DNA of 64,000 bases from assembly GCF_023159225.1 (NCBI RefSeq), contig NC_063171.1:12384326-12448325 (forward strand). Direction: 5' to 3'. The stretch comes from Perognathus longimembris pacificus (lineage: Eukaryota > Chordata > Mammalia > Rodentia > Heteromyidae). A program made the translations under genes and the position numbers. Shown here in pieces: positions 1 to 12,421 of this stretch. Within the stretch, counting starts at the first letter, position 1. Each line of letters opens with the position of its first letter. The notes beneath the pieces were generated by a model that did no database searches, was not told the DNA's origin, and saw nothing but the letters and a program-made list of their open reading frames with translations.

Positions 1-740
1 ACATGACATTTATAATTCATATTAAACAATAACTTAACCTGGGGGAGATATAAATGTAATACTACTTGACTAATAATTTACATAACAAAAGAACAGCTGA
101 GATAAAAGATTATTAAGAAATAAAAGCATTGATTCAACTGTAAATCAAGTAGTTTATTCCTAGAAAATGTTTAATCCTGAAATGCTATATTCTGGAAATA
201 GGGCTCTAACTTTTAGTACACATAAACAGCAAACTGCCTCAAACATAGTTGCCATAAATTAACTGAATATTTATTTCTCTATACATTTATATAGCTAAAG
301 CCTAAAGTTGAAGATCATAGTTACTACCATATTTCACAATTTGTAAGATATAGTCAGACTTTGTAAACTGGACTTTTCATATCTACTTCAACTAACACAA
401 CTCTATTGGTCAAATTATTCTATTTGTCAGATAAGCTGGGGACCAAACAAATAAGCCTTTGAGTATTCCTTTCAAGAATTTTCTTTTCCAAGTATAGAAG
501 TTCCACATAACTCCATCTTACTGTAAATTAATAGACTTCCAATATATCAATTAGAGAACTTATCTTTTATTCTTTGTGTAGGATGCACAATTTTGTCCTC
601 TCTCTTCTCTCATGACTACTCACCTAAAAGGAAAGAAAGGAGAAGAGAGGAGATGTATAAACTTTTTGGATGTGTTTTGTTAACAAGGAAAAAGAGAAGT
701 GAAGCACATGGATTTAATTTCTAATTTGCTACAGGATGAA
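1..740. other. Unrecognised AT-rich intergenic sequence
   Basis: I see no open frame of interest, no repeat family I can name and no RNA gene here. The composition is AT-rich and like the bulk of the window. A short purine stretch (about 628-655) is the only compositional feature. Confidence 0.6.
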
Positions 741-754
741 GAAAACCTCATTAT

Positions 755-978
755 GGGGCTGGGGATATGGCCTAGTGGCAAGAGAGCTTGCCTCGTATAC
801 ATGAGGCCCTGGGTTCAATTCCCCAGCACCACATATACAGAAAACGGCCAGAAGTGGCGCTGTGGCTCAAGTGGCAGAGTGCTAGCCTTGAGCAAAAGGA
901 AGCCAGGGACAGTGCTCAGGCCCTGAGTCCAAGGCCCAGGACTGGCCAAAAAAAAAGAAAAAAAAAAAGAAAAAAAAA
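755..978 (+). mobile_element. Dimeric ID-ID SINE with target-site duplication
   Basis: The 5' half is an ID-like, tRNA-Ala-related unit starting GGGGCTGGGGATATGGCC, with a B-box-like GGTTCAATTCC near 812. The 3' half is the module GTGGCTCAAGTGGCAGAGTGC ending CAGGACTGGCC and an A-rich tail interrupted by G. The 11-bp duplication gaaaacctcat flanks it (741-751 and 979-989), showing insertion by L1-type target-primed reverse transcription. It is not a functional tRNA: there is no intact cloverleaf and it has the typical SINE tail. Short open frames crossing it are by-products. Confidence 0.93.
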
Positions 979-989
979 GAAAACCTCAT

Positions 990-1780
990 CTTTCACAACA
1001 TGGATTTTAGTTACTACAGTAAAATACCTTAAGATGGTTATGTTGCAAAGAAAGGAGGTTTTTCAGTTCATACTACTGGTGGTTCTAGGAGTTGGTAGGA
1101 GTATCCTAGAGAAGGCCCTGAATGCATCACTGTACACCATGGCGGATGTACACCATGGCGGAGAGATAGAAATAGAGTTAGCTATGCACAGAAGCATCTC
1201 ATGGAAATAAAGCCAGAGAGATTAAAAAAAAAAAAAACTATGCTTAATTATTAGAACAACTTACTTCAAAGAGACCTAAACAAAATTTTCTAGTAACTAC
1301 ATAATTCCTGCCAAGGAGGTGAGCATCAGTGGCCTAAAATTTTTCTCCTAAACTTCTAGTAAAGATTCTTTTACCTCCAAATCCCTGTGACTGGACTCAT
1401 GCTTTCTGCACAGGGAAGGAAACCTCATGAGAGAACTTGGGGATCTACATGCTGCCACAGTCTACAGCAACAAGTAGATTACTAATCTTGAATCAACTTG
1501 AAAGAATACTTGTGAAGCAGTGTAAAATGAGAATATCAGGGCATTCACTTAGTCTCATCTGCTTGGAAGGAATAACTAAAAAGTCAAAACCAGCCTGCAC
1601 AAACCCATAGATTACTTACCTAACAAGCTAAAGGATGTAAAGAAAGGATGTTGTATGTCTCCTGCTATAGAGAGATCACTTAGAGTCCAATGCCAATATT
1701 AAACATCAAATAAATATTCACTATTTATAGTTAGAATAAGCTTTGCCTCTTCCTTTTTCTTATTTTTTTTTAAATAACTC
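990..1780. other. Unrecognised intergenic sequence with a 16-bp tandem duplication
   Basis: No gene or named repeat was recognised. At 1131-1162 the 16-mer tgtacaccatggcgga occurs twice head to tail without mismatch. The stretch 1540-1640 has faint similarity to the 7SL-like part of the local B4-like SINE, too weak to call. Confidence 0.5.
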
Positions 1781-1781
1781 T

Positions 1782-1920
1782 TTCTGGATGCTGGTGGTCC
1801 ATGACTAATCATAGACCTTCAAAGAGCTGAGATCCACAGATTTATGTTTTGAGGTAATCCAGGAGAGATAGGTCCAAGAGCCTTAATCTCTAGTTATGGA
1901 GAAACAAACAAACAAACAAA
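1782..1920 (+). mobile_element. B4-like SINE relic, 7SL/B1-like 5' half
   Basis: The order ggatgctggtggtccatg ... gagctgagatccacag ... ggagagataggtcc follows the 5' half of the B4-like elements seen elsewhere here (for example 36900-37065). It ends in a CAAA-repeat tail at about 1903-1925. The ID-type 3' module is missing or unrecognisable. Divergence is high, so the boundaries are approximate. Confidence 0.5.
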
Positions 1921-2607
1921 CAAAACACCTATCTTTAAAATATATATTATAAAAGTATACAGACAATGGAACAGAGAAAAGAATAGCTCAGTATCACTAT
2001 AGAATTTGGGTGTATGGAAACAGCTATGGGCAATTGCCTGAAAGAAAGCAACAGAATGTCATACTTAAAAATGAAAAACACATATATTGTAACATTTTCC
2101 TTATATACAGATCTATTTGCCAGAAGTTTATCTTTCTGTAACGTATGTTACAAGTAGATTCTAATCTAGTGTTTTGCCATTATTTGGTCTACCACAAAGA
2201 AGTTACAGAACCATTATGAAAACCCTTGTGACATTCTAGAAAGTAGAAAGTACTTTAACAATATAATTATAGCCAGTGAACCTTTGTTTGAATAAGAATT
2301 ATTCAGGGACAGAAGTCTGCTTTCTTCTTTTGCTGGTGCTGTAGAGGCCATTCACTTCCAGGTTCCACCCACTCTCCCCCACCTCCTACTCACGATTTCC
2401 AAATGTGTCTTCCTTCTGACTTCTCACTTATGCTGGCTTCCAGGAATGTCTAAGACCATCCAAGGTTTTCTAAAATGCTACTTTATATTTCCAAAAGGTA
2501 AATTTATGTAATCTTTAAATTTCTTCTTGGACCATAAAGTTTAGTAAAAATAATAATTTAGTTTAAATAGGATTTTTGAACTATCATTCTGTTGTCCAGC
2601 TAAATAA

Positions 2608-2610
<3 letters not shown>

Positions 2611-2653
<43 letters not shown>
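2611..2653. repeat. (TA)n microsatellite
   Basis: An uninterrupted TA dinucleotide run of about 21 units, preceded by taaataaatg. Likely length-polymorphic. Confidence 0.97.
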
Positions 2654-2655
<2 letters not shown>

Positions 2656-2768
2656 TGCATAGTTAAAATTCTAAATAGTACTATTATTTAGTATTTTCTA
2701 CTTTTATGGCAACTTGAAAAACAGTCACAATTAAAAATAGTTACCTGAACAAATTCCATGAAGAATGA

Positions 2769-2771
<3 letters not shown>

Positions 2772-2807
<36 letters not shown>
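2772..2807. repeat. (TG)n microsatellite
   Basis: A run of about 18 TG units followed closely by a short CT run and further imperfect TG/TA repeats to about 2850. Confidence 0.97.
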
Positions 2808-2808
<1 letters not shown>

Positions 2809-2919
2809 TTAAAGATCTCTCTCTCTATCTGTGTTTGTGTGTATATCTATATTTGTTAATTTTGAGGTGAGTTTTCTGTCTTGAAATTTAAAATAAAAGC
2901 ATTATGAATTTAATTTTAA

Positions 2920-3145
2920 AGTCATGGTGATGTGTAGAGGGGTTACAGTTGCATACATAAGGAAGTGAGTACTTTTTTTTGCCAAACTTGCTACCTCCTC
3001 CCTCTTTTTTCTTCCACCTTCCCTCCTCCTTAATCCCCTCCCAAGTAGTACAGTTAGTTTACAACATATTGTCTTGTATGTATCACTATTGCATTAGTTC
3101 GTGTCCTATGTCCGTTGTCTCACCATTTTGATGTATAAAGCATTT
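2920..3145 (-). mobile_element. 5'-truncated L1 3' end (old subfamily)
   Basis: Read on the minus strand this is the recurrent L1 3' end of the window: a purine-rich tract, then ...ctgtaacccctct..., shown on the plus strand as gtgtagaggggttacagttgcatac followed by a pyrimidine-rich stretch (2990-3045). It is closest to the copy at 23465-23690 (both have the tt..acatattgtcttgt segment), so the two probably belong to one subfamily. Confidence 0.75.
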
Positions 3146-5715
3146 AAAGATGAATTATTTCCCGAAACCTTTTATGTCTATTTATTGTGCTTTTATTTTT
3201 GACAGTATAAAGAAATAATGATCCAATATAACTTTACCCCTTTGGTCTTGTATCCCAGGAATTATGGGAAGGAAGTTTATGTTAGTAGGGGACACATTTA
3301 TTTATTTATTCACCAGCTATTTATTTATTCCTTCTGTGAACTGCATCTAGTACTGTGTATTATACAGAAAGGCCAGAACAAAAATAAATGTTAAAATATT
3401 TTTTATTATTCAAAAGATCTAAAACCCATGGGAAAGGTGAAAATGTACAAAAACATTATTTTGATAATGTCTTAAAGGTTCTCCTGTGTCATCTTTATAA
3501 CAGTATGTTATTAATCAACATCAATGCATGCAATGCAGTCTGTCAGTTAACTCATCCATTGTGACTTTTCCTAAAAATCCAGATTACTTTTCTTGGAGAA
3601 CATAGATTCTGTGTAGCCTGACATTTTCCCTGGCAAGTTGACCAGGGTATGACACAAATAATCAAGCAAATGTATTCTATTTGTGTGCTCAAAGCATTTT
3701 TATATATGCACACAAGTTTAGCTATTTTCTAGAAACCTGACTTCAAATGTCTTCATAATTTACTTTTATAAGGCTAGTAAACTCATATAGCTTCAGCAGA
3801 TTTCCTTTTCTGGATTTGAAATTTATTATAGCCTCAGAGACACGTTAGTCTTAGTTCCCAAGAAGCCTCTCATTTCTCTATGCATAACTTGGATTTACAA
3901 TATGAGTAAAATGTCAGCGGTTGTCTACATGTCCAATCCCTTCTGGGCTATCTTACTCCTTTTGCCCTGCTTATGGTGTTACTCAATCCACTCTTACTGT
4001 ATTTGATACTTCTCAGGGTATAATAGGAAACTAGGTTGTAGTTATGTCCTAGTCATTTTCCAACTTTTATTTTCTTCCAAACGAATTTAATCAGATTTTC
4101 TACATGCCATAATAATGAACCAATTATGAATGACCAAAATGATAGACATAGCAATATGATTCTACTATTTTCTTTCTCACATTCAAAAAAAAACTTTGCA
4201 TGAACAGAAGGCAACACAACAATTGCTAATTATTTTTGTAAGATTTTTCTTGTAAAACAGGTAGTTACTGTTGTGTGTAGTCAATTTAGCCATGCATTTA
4301 CTGGCACTGTGGTCACTTTATGTTCTGGTTTAGGAATTCTCTAATTACTGAGGTTAGATATTGCATTTCTTCAAATTAGGAAGGAGAAAGAAAAGACAAG
4401 CAAACCAGTAAGGTCTCTTGAACACTGAGTTCAGATGTGGCATGATAATATGATAAAGTTTCCTTGGCCAATCAAGTCACAAGTAGTATGAAGTAAGTTG
4501 CAAAAGTTAGTTAAGGAAACCTTTTGGATGAGGAAAAATGATTTACAAACAATTTCTGCAAACAGTTTACCACACTAAGAAAGTTGGGAATTTTTTAAAT
4601 TAGAACCATCCTTTCTTACATTGAAAGGTATTGCTATATTTCTTTTTGACATGTAGGGTATTCAGTTTATTTCATTCATGAACTATTTCTCACTCTATTT
4701 CTTCAGCTATGGTGTTTGGTTTGGTTTTGGCTGCAATGTCTTCTCTCAAGCTCAGATCTCCTTGTGGATTGTTTAACTCACATCCAAAGTACTGAAAAAT
4801 ACCTCTAAACAAACAGCCTGAAAATTTTAGAAAATTTATGACATGTCATATTCAATATTTTATTTATATATTACTCACTTTTGTCAAAACTACAATGAAA
4901 AACTCAAATATTCCTTTATAATATTGTTATATTCTCTTTATGTATTATTAATTATGCCACTAGTTCTGGCCTTTATGTTGGAAAACTTGAAAAATTTAAT
5001 CTACCTCCCTTCTCTTTACTAAATATTCATTGGTGGTAAATATACATTATTGAATTATAAGAACATGTTTCAAGTCTATTTACAGATAACAAAATGGATT
5101 TTTAATCAATTATTTTATTATATGTTTGTGGTTAGGCTAATCTGGAAGGTTTATTGCTTCTAGAGCATCTTACATGCATTTCTCCACAAAGTAAACATAA
5201 AGTGAGATTTTATCTTTCCACAATCTCCTTTTTCATTATTATTTCCCCTAATTATTATTTTAAGAATCAGGTGGACAGCTTTAAAGCCTGCTTTGTGAAC
5301 CCATTGTATTTGATCAATACATACCACCAAGCCCACAAATTTCTATCTCTTCTGTTTTTTACACACCAGTGTGGACACCTTTCTCTAATATTACTGATCT
5401 CCACAATTCCTGAAAATAATAATACACTTCAGTTTGTGTTGGGGTATATTCTTACCCAGATCTCATACCACAGGCTTGAAGATTAAACATAAACGTCATC
5501 ATGATAATCTGTGACTTGTGATTAACATTGAAAAAGTAGATATTACAACGTGTTTGACAATTTATAATGTTACAACTTCTCTTTGTTCAAGTTTTCCAGT
5601 TCAATGTATTTTAATCATTTAATTTCAGTTCCTGAGAGGGCTGTGATCTTTCTCCCTAAAGAGATCTGCATATTTGTCCATTATTTCTTCATCTCTCCCT
5701 GGTACACTGGTTTAT
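3146..5715. other. Mostly unrecognised AT-rich sequence
   Basis: No coding region could be supported. Around 3296-3365 the ttatttatt...ctgtgaactgcatctagtactgtg pattern is faintly like an L2 or MIR end, but I would not name it. The open frame of 110 codons at 5154-5486 has no recognisable domain, no supporting codon bias and lies in AT-rich sequence, so it is not called a gene. Confidence 0.5.
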
Positions 5716-5722
5716 ATTCCAT

Positions 5723-5810
5723 TTATATGTATATATGTGCATATGTATATATATGTGTGTATGTGTATATATGTGTATATGTATATATACACATATACAT
5801 ATATGTATCT
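5723..5810. repeat. (TATG/TATA)n imperfect microsatellite
   Basis: Alternating purine-pyrimidine repeat of TATG, TGTG and TATA units. Open frames on both strands across it (rich in Tyr, Ile, Val, His) are products of the repeat, not genes. Confidence 0.95.
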
Positions 5811-6146
5811 GTATTTGTTGTGTTATGTATGACTGTACATGTGTGACTGTTTTCATATGTATATGAGACATGTATTTACATATATATTTAGAATCCAGAT
5901 ACATAGATAAGAAATTGACAGACAGGCAGATAGATAAATATAGTTTTATTTTCCCTCATTTTGAGTATTTCATGTTTCTCTTTTATATGAGTTATATGTT
6001 AGGCCATCACTGTTTGGGGAATTTTTCCTAATTCCTCTAATTCGTATTTTTCATAGCTAGAAGTTATTACTGAAATTCTAACATTCTCCTTTTGTCCATG
6101 AGTTCTAGTACTGTGGATATTGTGGACATTAGAAATGTGAATATTA

Positions 6147-6351
6147 GGGGCTGGGGATATAGCCTAGTGGCAAGAGTGCCTGCCTCGGATACACGAGGCC
6201 CTAGGTTCGATTCCCCAGCACCACATATACAGAAAAAAAAAATGGCCAGAAGCGGCGCTGTGGCTCAAGTGGCAGAGTGCTAGCTTTGAGCGGGAAGAAG
6301 CCAGGGACAGTGCTCAGGCCCTGAGTCCAAGGCCCAGGACTGAAAAAAAAA
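6147..6351 (+). mobile_element. Dimeric ID-ID SINE with 16-bp target-site duplication
   Basis: A well preserved copy: GGGGCTGGGGATATAGCC start, B box GGTTCGATTCC, linker of A residues after acatatacag, then the GTGGCTCAAGTGGCAGAGTGC module. The perfect duplication agaaatgtgaatatta lies at 6131-6146 and 6352-6367. The perfect duplication and low divergence from the other copies mark it as recent. The usual GGCC before the tail is missing, giving ...CAGGACTG-poly(A). Confidence 0.96.
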
Positions 6352-6739
6352 AGAAATGTGAATATTAGACGGTGAAGCTTATAGAAGGCTTGCATTTTAT
6401 GCTACAATACCAATTGCATGCCTAAGCAATGAATGACTGAATGATTAACGGTGCATACATTGCAAAGTTTGAAACTGAAATGATGGAAGAAAGTAATTAG
6501 ACCTAGGTTTGTCCAATGTTGTTAGGAAAAGGAATGGTTATGATTAATTATAAAGGTTACAAAATTAAAACTAAAGTAAATGATTATAATCTTGGTAGAC
6601 TATAAAGTTTTATCAACTCTTGCATTCAAACCAATATGCTGACAATTTGGAAATACAACAAACTATTAAACAAACTATTAAAAGGTACTAAGTAGTAATA
6701 TTTTCAGTTGTTATGAGAACTCACCTGTGCCATTTTCTT

Positions 6740-6994
6740 TTTTATTTTTAATTTTAATTGTCAAACTGATGTACGGAGAGGTTATAGTTTCATACATTAG
6801 GCATTGGATACATTTCTTGTACTGTTTATTACCTCCTCCCTCATTCCCTCCTCCCCCCTCCCTTTTTCCCTTTTCCCCCATGAGTTGTTCAGTTGATTTA
6901 CACCAAACAGTTTTGCAAGTATTGCTTTTGTAGTCGTTTGTCTTTTAACCTGTGTCTCTCGATTTTGGTATTCCCTTTCAGTTTAGAACGAGGA
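6740..6994 (-). mobile_element. 5'-truncated L1 3' end with target-site duplication
   Basis: On the minus strand it runs from ...ccaaaatcgagagacac through the purine-rich 3' UTR to ...tgtacatcagtttgacaat and poly(A). The flanks acctgtgccattttctt (6723-6739) and acctgtgctattttctt (6995-7011) are a 17-bp duplication with one mismatch, so both ends of this insertion are defined. It contains only 3' UTR, no ORF2 sequence. Confidence 0.9.
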
Positions 6995-7011
6995 ACCTGT
7001 GCTATTTTCTT

Positions 7012-9170
7012 ACAGGGCCTACAAAATACAAAGGTTTACAGTAAGCGGGTAACTTTTAAAAGATTGGATAGAAGAATTTCAGATATGCCTAAAAGAAAAT
7101 ACATATGTTAGTGTGAATATGCATTCGGGGGAAAAAATATTTATAATTTAATTAAGAGACAGTTAAAATGACCCTGTGCTCAAATTAAAGAATAGTGACT
7201 GTTTATTTGTTTAATCTCAGGAGTAATGAATTATTTATAAACTATTAAAATGTGAAGAATATACTGATATTTTCCTCCATTTTTCCATTTTTTTAAGCAT
7301 CGGTAGCTTTATGCAAAATATGGTACTAATTTTCACTTCTTGCCCCTGTTGCTTTTATATTTCAAGATATTTTCACTGATTAATATATTATAGAATATAT
7401 TTCATAGAGAAGTAAAATGCATGCAGATTATTTTTAATAAAATTTCTACTGAAACTCAGGATTGGGGTTCCAAATTCATCTAATATATTACATAACACAT
7501 CTGTACATTATTGAAACTGATAATACATAATTTTGAAATTACATTTTCAAATAGTTTATTTTTTTCAGTTTTTAAAATATTTTGTGTGACTAAATATTGT
7601 CTGCCAAATTTATTTAAAATTTAAACAAAATTAGAAAATAAAATAGATATCTTTAAAATTTTTGAAAACTCAAATGAAGTTTAGAGTTTGGATAGAAAAA
7701 TATGGCAGTAAACATTTTAATTCTTTTCTTCAAGTATGTCCCAATTTCTCCCTCCAACTCTGTCAGCCACTCCTAATTAGATTTTGTTCTTCTTTCCTTC
7801 CTGTCTTTCTATCTCTCAAACACATACAATACATGAAAATTTAATATTTGAAACAATCTGTAAGAACTTCAAAGACTTTAATACTTAAGCACAGTATTTC
7901 TATTGTATGGCCGTATGTGACTTGGGAAATCAATGATGTTTATTCAACAGTCTCCTAAATCTATTAAAGTTAAATTAAATGCACCATTGGAAACTTTAAT
8001 GTGAATCACTATTATTCTGTATTCAAATTCAAAAGGTGCTGCTATCCAGTAACACTGCTTCTGTATCCACTAGAGTGTTTAATATTTTCAAATGAATCAA
8101 TCAATCAAATATTAATTTCGAGAGAGAAGTTCATATTGGGAAAAAGCATTAATGGCTTAAAAGTTTTTGAAATTAGTTAACTGATTTTAAAGTAAAAGTT
8201 ATCTTCTTCAAATACAAATATTTTAAACATAATTTCAGAAAAAATGTGAATGAATTTATGTAACTATATCAAAGCCTACTCTGTAAAATCTGAGAAACTA
8301 TAAAAGTAAAACATTTAAATTACAGAATTCTGATAGCTCTAATGAAAAAGGAATTCATTTACCCAAGTAAAGTTTTATAGAAATACCTAGAAGCAATTAC
8401 TAAATGAAAAAGATAAAATAATATTTAATATGGCTTAGTACATTTTGCTATACATGTGTACATTAGGTATCAAATTTACCCCTATTTTGAAGCTAAGTAT
8501 GGCATTCAGATTCAAATCTTAGACACACGATAAACTATGTTGTACAAATTAATTTTGTAAAATTAGATCAAGCAAACGGTATTCATATTTTATGCAAAGT
8601 GAGTATTCTTGCATAACCATATATTTTTATTGGCAGAAATTCACATCAAACATAGAGTGTGCATTATGTTTTGTCAATGCAGGAAGATTTTGGTAAGTGA
8701 TTTTTTCTGAATTTTAATTGTTCATGAAGCATCTCATTTGCAAATTATTTAATGATGATCACGTCAAATGATTACATAAAAATATGGACCACAACTTAAG
8801 TGAAAATAATGCCCAAGTGATTTTAAGCCAGATCTTAAGTGAATAAATATTAATTTTATTTCTAATGCAAGCCTCTTCAGTCTTTCTTAAGAGAAATTTA
8901 AAAAAAAAACCTCTAAATTTACTCCTTTTTAAGGTGTATGTATTAACTCCATCTAGATTCTTTATCCAAGTGCACTACCAAAATTCTTTTCAAAAGAAAT
9001 CTTCAACTTTTATTTTATTATTGGAAAACATATGGTTGTTTTTATTAACTGGTGCTTCAAAACAAACCTTACTATGTTGCCTGTTGAGTCTATGGTTCCC
9101 CTGATAGGGAATAGTTAGCACAGGTTTAGGCTAGTCACAGCAGAGAATCACAAAAGCCTAATAGCTATGC
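7012..9170. other. Unrecognised AT-rich sequence
   Basis: Long, AT-rich, no repeat family recognised by eye and no credible coding sequence. The frames at 7662-7844 and 8865-9104 are short and lack any family signature. Confidence 0.55.
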
Positions 9171-9171
9171 C

Positions 9172-9630
9172 CCTATGAACACATAAAATGATGCTAAATG
9201 AAATGAGTTCCATGTTATGGAAATGACTGTTATATCATTGGTGTAATTACTTTCAAAACGCCATGTGAATCCGTAGCTTCTTTTCTAGATAATCCTCTTG
9301 TATCCCTTCCAGTGGTTGTACTCACACTATCACTGTATCTCATCTGAATACACAGGATATTGTATATACTGCTATTAGAACTAGGGAAGTGAAAGGGAAT
9401 ATCAAAATCAAGAGAGAAAGGATAAAAAGACAAACGACTCCAAAAGCAATACTTGCAAAACCATTTGGTGTAAACCAACTGAACAACTCATGGGGGGAGA
9501 AGGAAAGGGGGTAGAGCAGGAGGGAATGAGGGAGGAGGTAACAAACAGTACATGAAATGTATCCAAGGCCTAACATGAAACTGTAACCTCTCTGCACATC
9601 AATTTGACAATAAAATAAAAATAAAAAGTC
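9172..9630 (+). mobile_element. L1 3' end, about 450 bp (old subfamily)
   Basis: It starts in sequence homologous to the ORF2 C-terminus/3' UTR junction (tgatgctaaatgaaatgag, equivalent to the MLSE-type residues in the L1 at 16814-23300). It continues through the 3' UTR, a G-rich purine tract (9490-9540, gggggga...gggaggaggtaac) and ends tgtaacctctctgcacatc...gacaataaaataaaa. This is the longest copy here of this 3' end that is not interrupted. Confidence 0.88.
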
Positions 9631-10136
9631 AAAAGCAAAGCTCCTGTCTTTCTCTTCTGTTGCTAAAGGAGAAGCATAACAGAAGTGTTACACTGATTTT
9701 AGTTGATACATTCTAAAGAAGAGCAACAACTAGGAAGGAGGTTCCACCACACAGTTCCAGTTTGTCATCCCACCAGAGAGAAATGATGAAAATTACTTGC
9801 TAACACTCATGTTTCACTAAGTATATTTCCTATCAGAATCATCCCATGCACCTCACTGCTTAGTCCTAGTAGAAGTAGTCGCAAAAGATGAAATAGTAGC
9901 AAAAACTAAATATCTGATTTTGCCAACTCACTTTTAGTTTTGAGGATGTTGTTTCTCTTTTTGGATCATCAAGTCTGTTTGCTTCTTGGAGGTAAATCCT
10001 AAATCTAAACTTGAAGTAGATTCTAGAGAACAAGGAAACAGAAGGTCTTCAATTTTCACTATCCTAGATTGAGGCAAATAACTGAAGAATTGGGTAGAGA
10101 TATTAATTTATATTAGATTAGATTTTAATTTATTTT
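9631..10136. other. Unrecognised intergenic sequence
   Basis: No gene, RNA or named repeat recognised. Confidence 0.5.
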
Positions 10137-10153
10137 AATTTATTTATTTATAT

Positions 10154-10354
10154 ATTTTTTTGGCCAGTCCTGGGCCTTGGACTCAGGGCCTGAGCACTGT
10201 CCCTGGCTTCTTCCCGCTCAAGGCTAGCACTCTGCCACTTGAGCCACAGCGCCGCTTCTGGCCGTTTTCTGTATATGTGGTGCTGGGGAATCGAACCTAG
10301 GGCCTCGTGTATCCGAGGCAGGCACTCTTGCCACTAGGCTATATCCCCACCCCC
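10154..10354 (-). mobile_element. Dimeric ID-ID SINE, minus strand
   Basis: Reverse complement of the ID-ID consensus: T-rich start, ggccagtcctgggcc, ctctgccacttgagccacagc, gaatcgaaccta and ggctatatcccc. Likely duplication taatttattt at 10137-10146 and 10355-10364; AT-richness makes the exact limits uncertain. The copy is close to the others in sequence, so it is recent. Confidence 0.93.
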
Positions 10355-10912
10355 TAATTTATTTTTTAATCAACAAAATTTATTAATTTTCTTAAATCTA
10401 GTGACACCATCAATTTTAGTAAATTAAGAAACAATTTTGAAATTAATACTTTGTTATTGGCTTTGTTATTTGTACAAGGGAGGTGTCTTTTAACAAATTA
10501 ATACATGTATATAATGCAACTTGTTCTGTGTGAACATCCCCCTTTCATCAAGGTCCTCCTCCTTCTACCCACTCCTTTCCTTAGGTTTCTCAACTTTGTG
10601 ATTTTACAATAAATCAACTGCATTCTCCTGTCCTTGCATCATAATCTATCCTTCTCCTCTGCCCACAACCCCTTGAAAGTACCCAATTCTTGGTGTTTAT
10701 TTTGTTGAATTTTGACTTAGTCTTTCTAAAAAATATATGATTTAAGCTCTCCATAGAATCTATTATAATTCTTTTGAAGCTGCTTCCATATGACCCAACA
10801 TGTTTACTTTCAGATTTATAGGAACTTTTTATCTACCAGTAATGAGGTAAAATATGTAAAATTTATTTCTCTGCATCTGGATTACTTCACTTAATAATTT
10901 CTAAGTCCATTT

Positions 10913-11106
10913 TTTATTGCCAGTCCTGGGGCTTGCACTCAGGACCTGAGCACTGTCCCTGGCTTTTTTTTGCTCCAGGCTAGCACTCTCCCACTTGAGC
11001 CACAGAGCCACTTCTGTCTTTGTCTGTTTATGTGGTACTGAGGAATCCAACCCAGGGCTTCATGCTTTCTAGGCAAGCACTCTACTTCTAAGCAACATTC
11101 CCAGCT
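10913..11106 (-). mobile_element. Diverged ID-ID SINE nested in an L1 relic
   Basis: Antisense order is module (cagtcctggggcttgcactcag, cccacttgagccacag) then ID half (gaatccaacccagggcttc, ctaggcaagcactctac). The duplication taagtccattt is visible at about 10903-10913 and 11109-11119, and L1 sequence resumes after it. It is more diverged than the copies at 6147 or 49380, so the dimer has been active over a long time. Confidence 0.85.
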
Positions 11107-11173
11107 AATAAGTCCATTTACTTATGGATGATACAATGGATTTTTTTTCTAATGGATGAGTAAACTTTGAGTA

Positions 11174-11177
<4 letters not shown>

Positions 11178-11209
<32 letters not shown>

Positions 11210-11230
11210 TATGTGTGTGTCTGTGTGTGT
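11178..11230. repeat. (TG)n microsatellite inside L1 relic
   Basis: TG run with tcta interruption; it interrupts recognisable L1 antisense sequence. Confidence 0.95.
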
Positions 11231-11620
11231 ACCACATTTTCTTAATCCATTTGCTTATTGAGAGGTTTCTGGGATGACTTTTATTTTTTTTTTACTATGG
11301 TGAATAATGCTTCAATGAACACGGCTGTACTGATGGTTTTATTGTGTTCTATTGCATAGATGCCTAGGAATGGAATTGCTTAATCATATGCTTAGTTTTG
11401 TGTGGTTAAATAAGCTTATCTTTCCTACACTAGTGTAGTTTGGTTCTCTTTTGGCTGTATCTCCAACAGCATTTGTACTTTTTAGTTTTCTTTATAATGC
11501 CATTCAAACTGGGTTGAAGTGCAATCTCATTGTTGTTTTGAGATCCATTTTCTTTATGGGCAAAAAGATTTAACATTTTTTTTCATGTGACAAATTTCAA
11601 TTGACTTTTAGAAGAGAAAA

Positions 11621-12420
11621 AGAAATCTATTAGTGTAGAAAATGGATGTAGATGAGTGACTAACAAAGAAAAGACAATCATCTATCTCTTAGTTTTGGAA
11701 ACTCGGAATAAAAGACGGTGTCCCTACATGCTCCACCTCTAGGGAAGGATTAAAGACGGATACCATAAAAAGAGTAGGCATGGGAGAAAAAAACATACTA
11801 CCTGTTCAGAAGCCAGATATCATTTTACAACATCTCCTTCTCAAAAGAACTAATGCCGAATTTTTAAATCGTTTCTGTGGATACAAATTTCAGTAACCCA
11901 AGGATATCCCACTAGACTTCACCTCAAGGTCCCACTACTCCTCATATGTGCCTATTGATAACCAAGCCTCTACTTCATGAACCTTTGGAGACAAAACAAA
12001 TGCAAACCATACAACTTTAAGATGTCTTAAAATAACACTCATATTTAGACAAGCCTAGTAATAAGAGCTAAAAATATTATATTTTTGTGTTGTGATGTCA
12101 TAAATTATGTAAGTAAAGGCATGTGTCTAGTTGTTATTCTGCATTTTAAACTGATATGGATTCCCTACATCATTGTTTTGCCTTGTTTTAAATGACTTGT
12201 TCATTCACTTGTTGAAAAAATGTGTTGATTATTTGCTTAAGGTCAAGTACTAACATGGTAAAGCAAATCTATATCATAGTTATTAGTGTGATCACATTTG
12301 GATTATTTTCATTCATGGACCCCACAAACACTTACTTTTTCTTAGGATATAAGCCATCTCCCTCAATAATAGCTCATTGTTTGGGTGAAGATATAAATGA
12401 GAAACGTATTTATTATTAGC
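11621..12420. other. Unrecognised AT-rich sequence
   Basis: No recognisable repeat or gene. The 65-codon frame at 12222-12419 has no family signature. Confidence 0.5.
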
Positions 12421-12421
12421 A

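Larger units (their letters stand above)
10480..11620 (-). mobile_element. Old L1 relic, ORF2 3' part and 3' UTR, interrupted by a SINE
   Basis: The plus strand shows the antisense of the L1 ORF2 C-terminus: ccattttcttaatccatttgc, gaataatgcttcaatgaac, gatgcctaggaatggaattgc, ctccaacagcatttgtac and cattcaaactgggttgaagtgc. These align in order with 17170-17580 of the full-length L1. Many substitutions, a TG microsatellite (11178-11230) and a nested SINE (10913-11106) show that it is old. Sequence 10490-10900 would be its 3' UTR, which is much harder to recognise. Confidence 0.8.

Noticed and set aside
3290..3390. Possible L2 or MIR end (ttatttattcaccagc...)
   Set aside because: Similarity is limited to an AT-rich phrase common by chance.
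5154..5486. 110-codon open frame
   Set aside because: AT-rich, no domain, no start context or neighbouring exon evidence; length is possible by chance in 64 kb.
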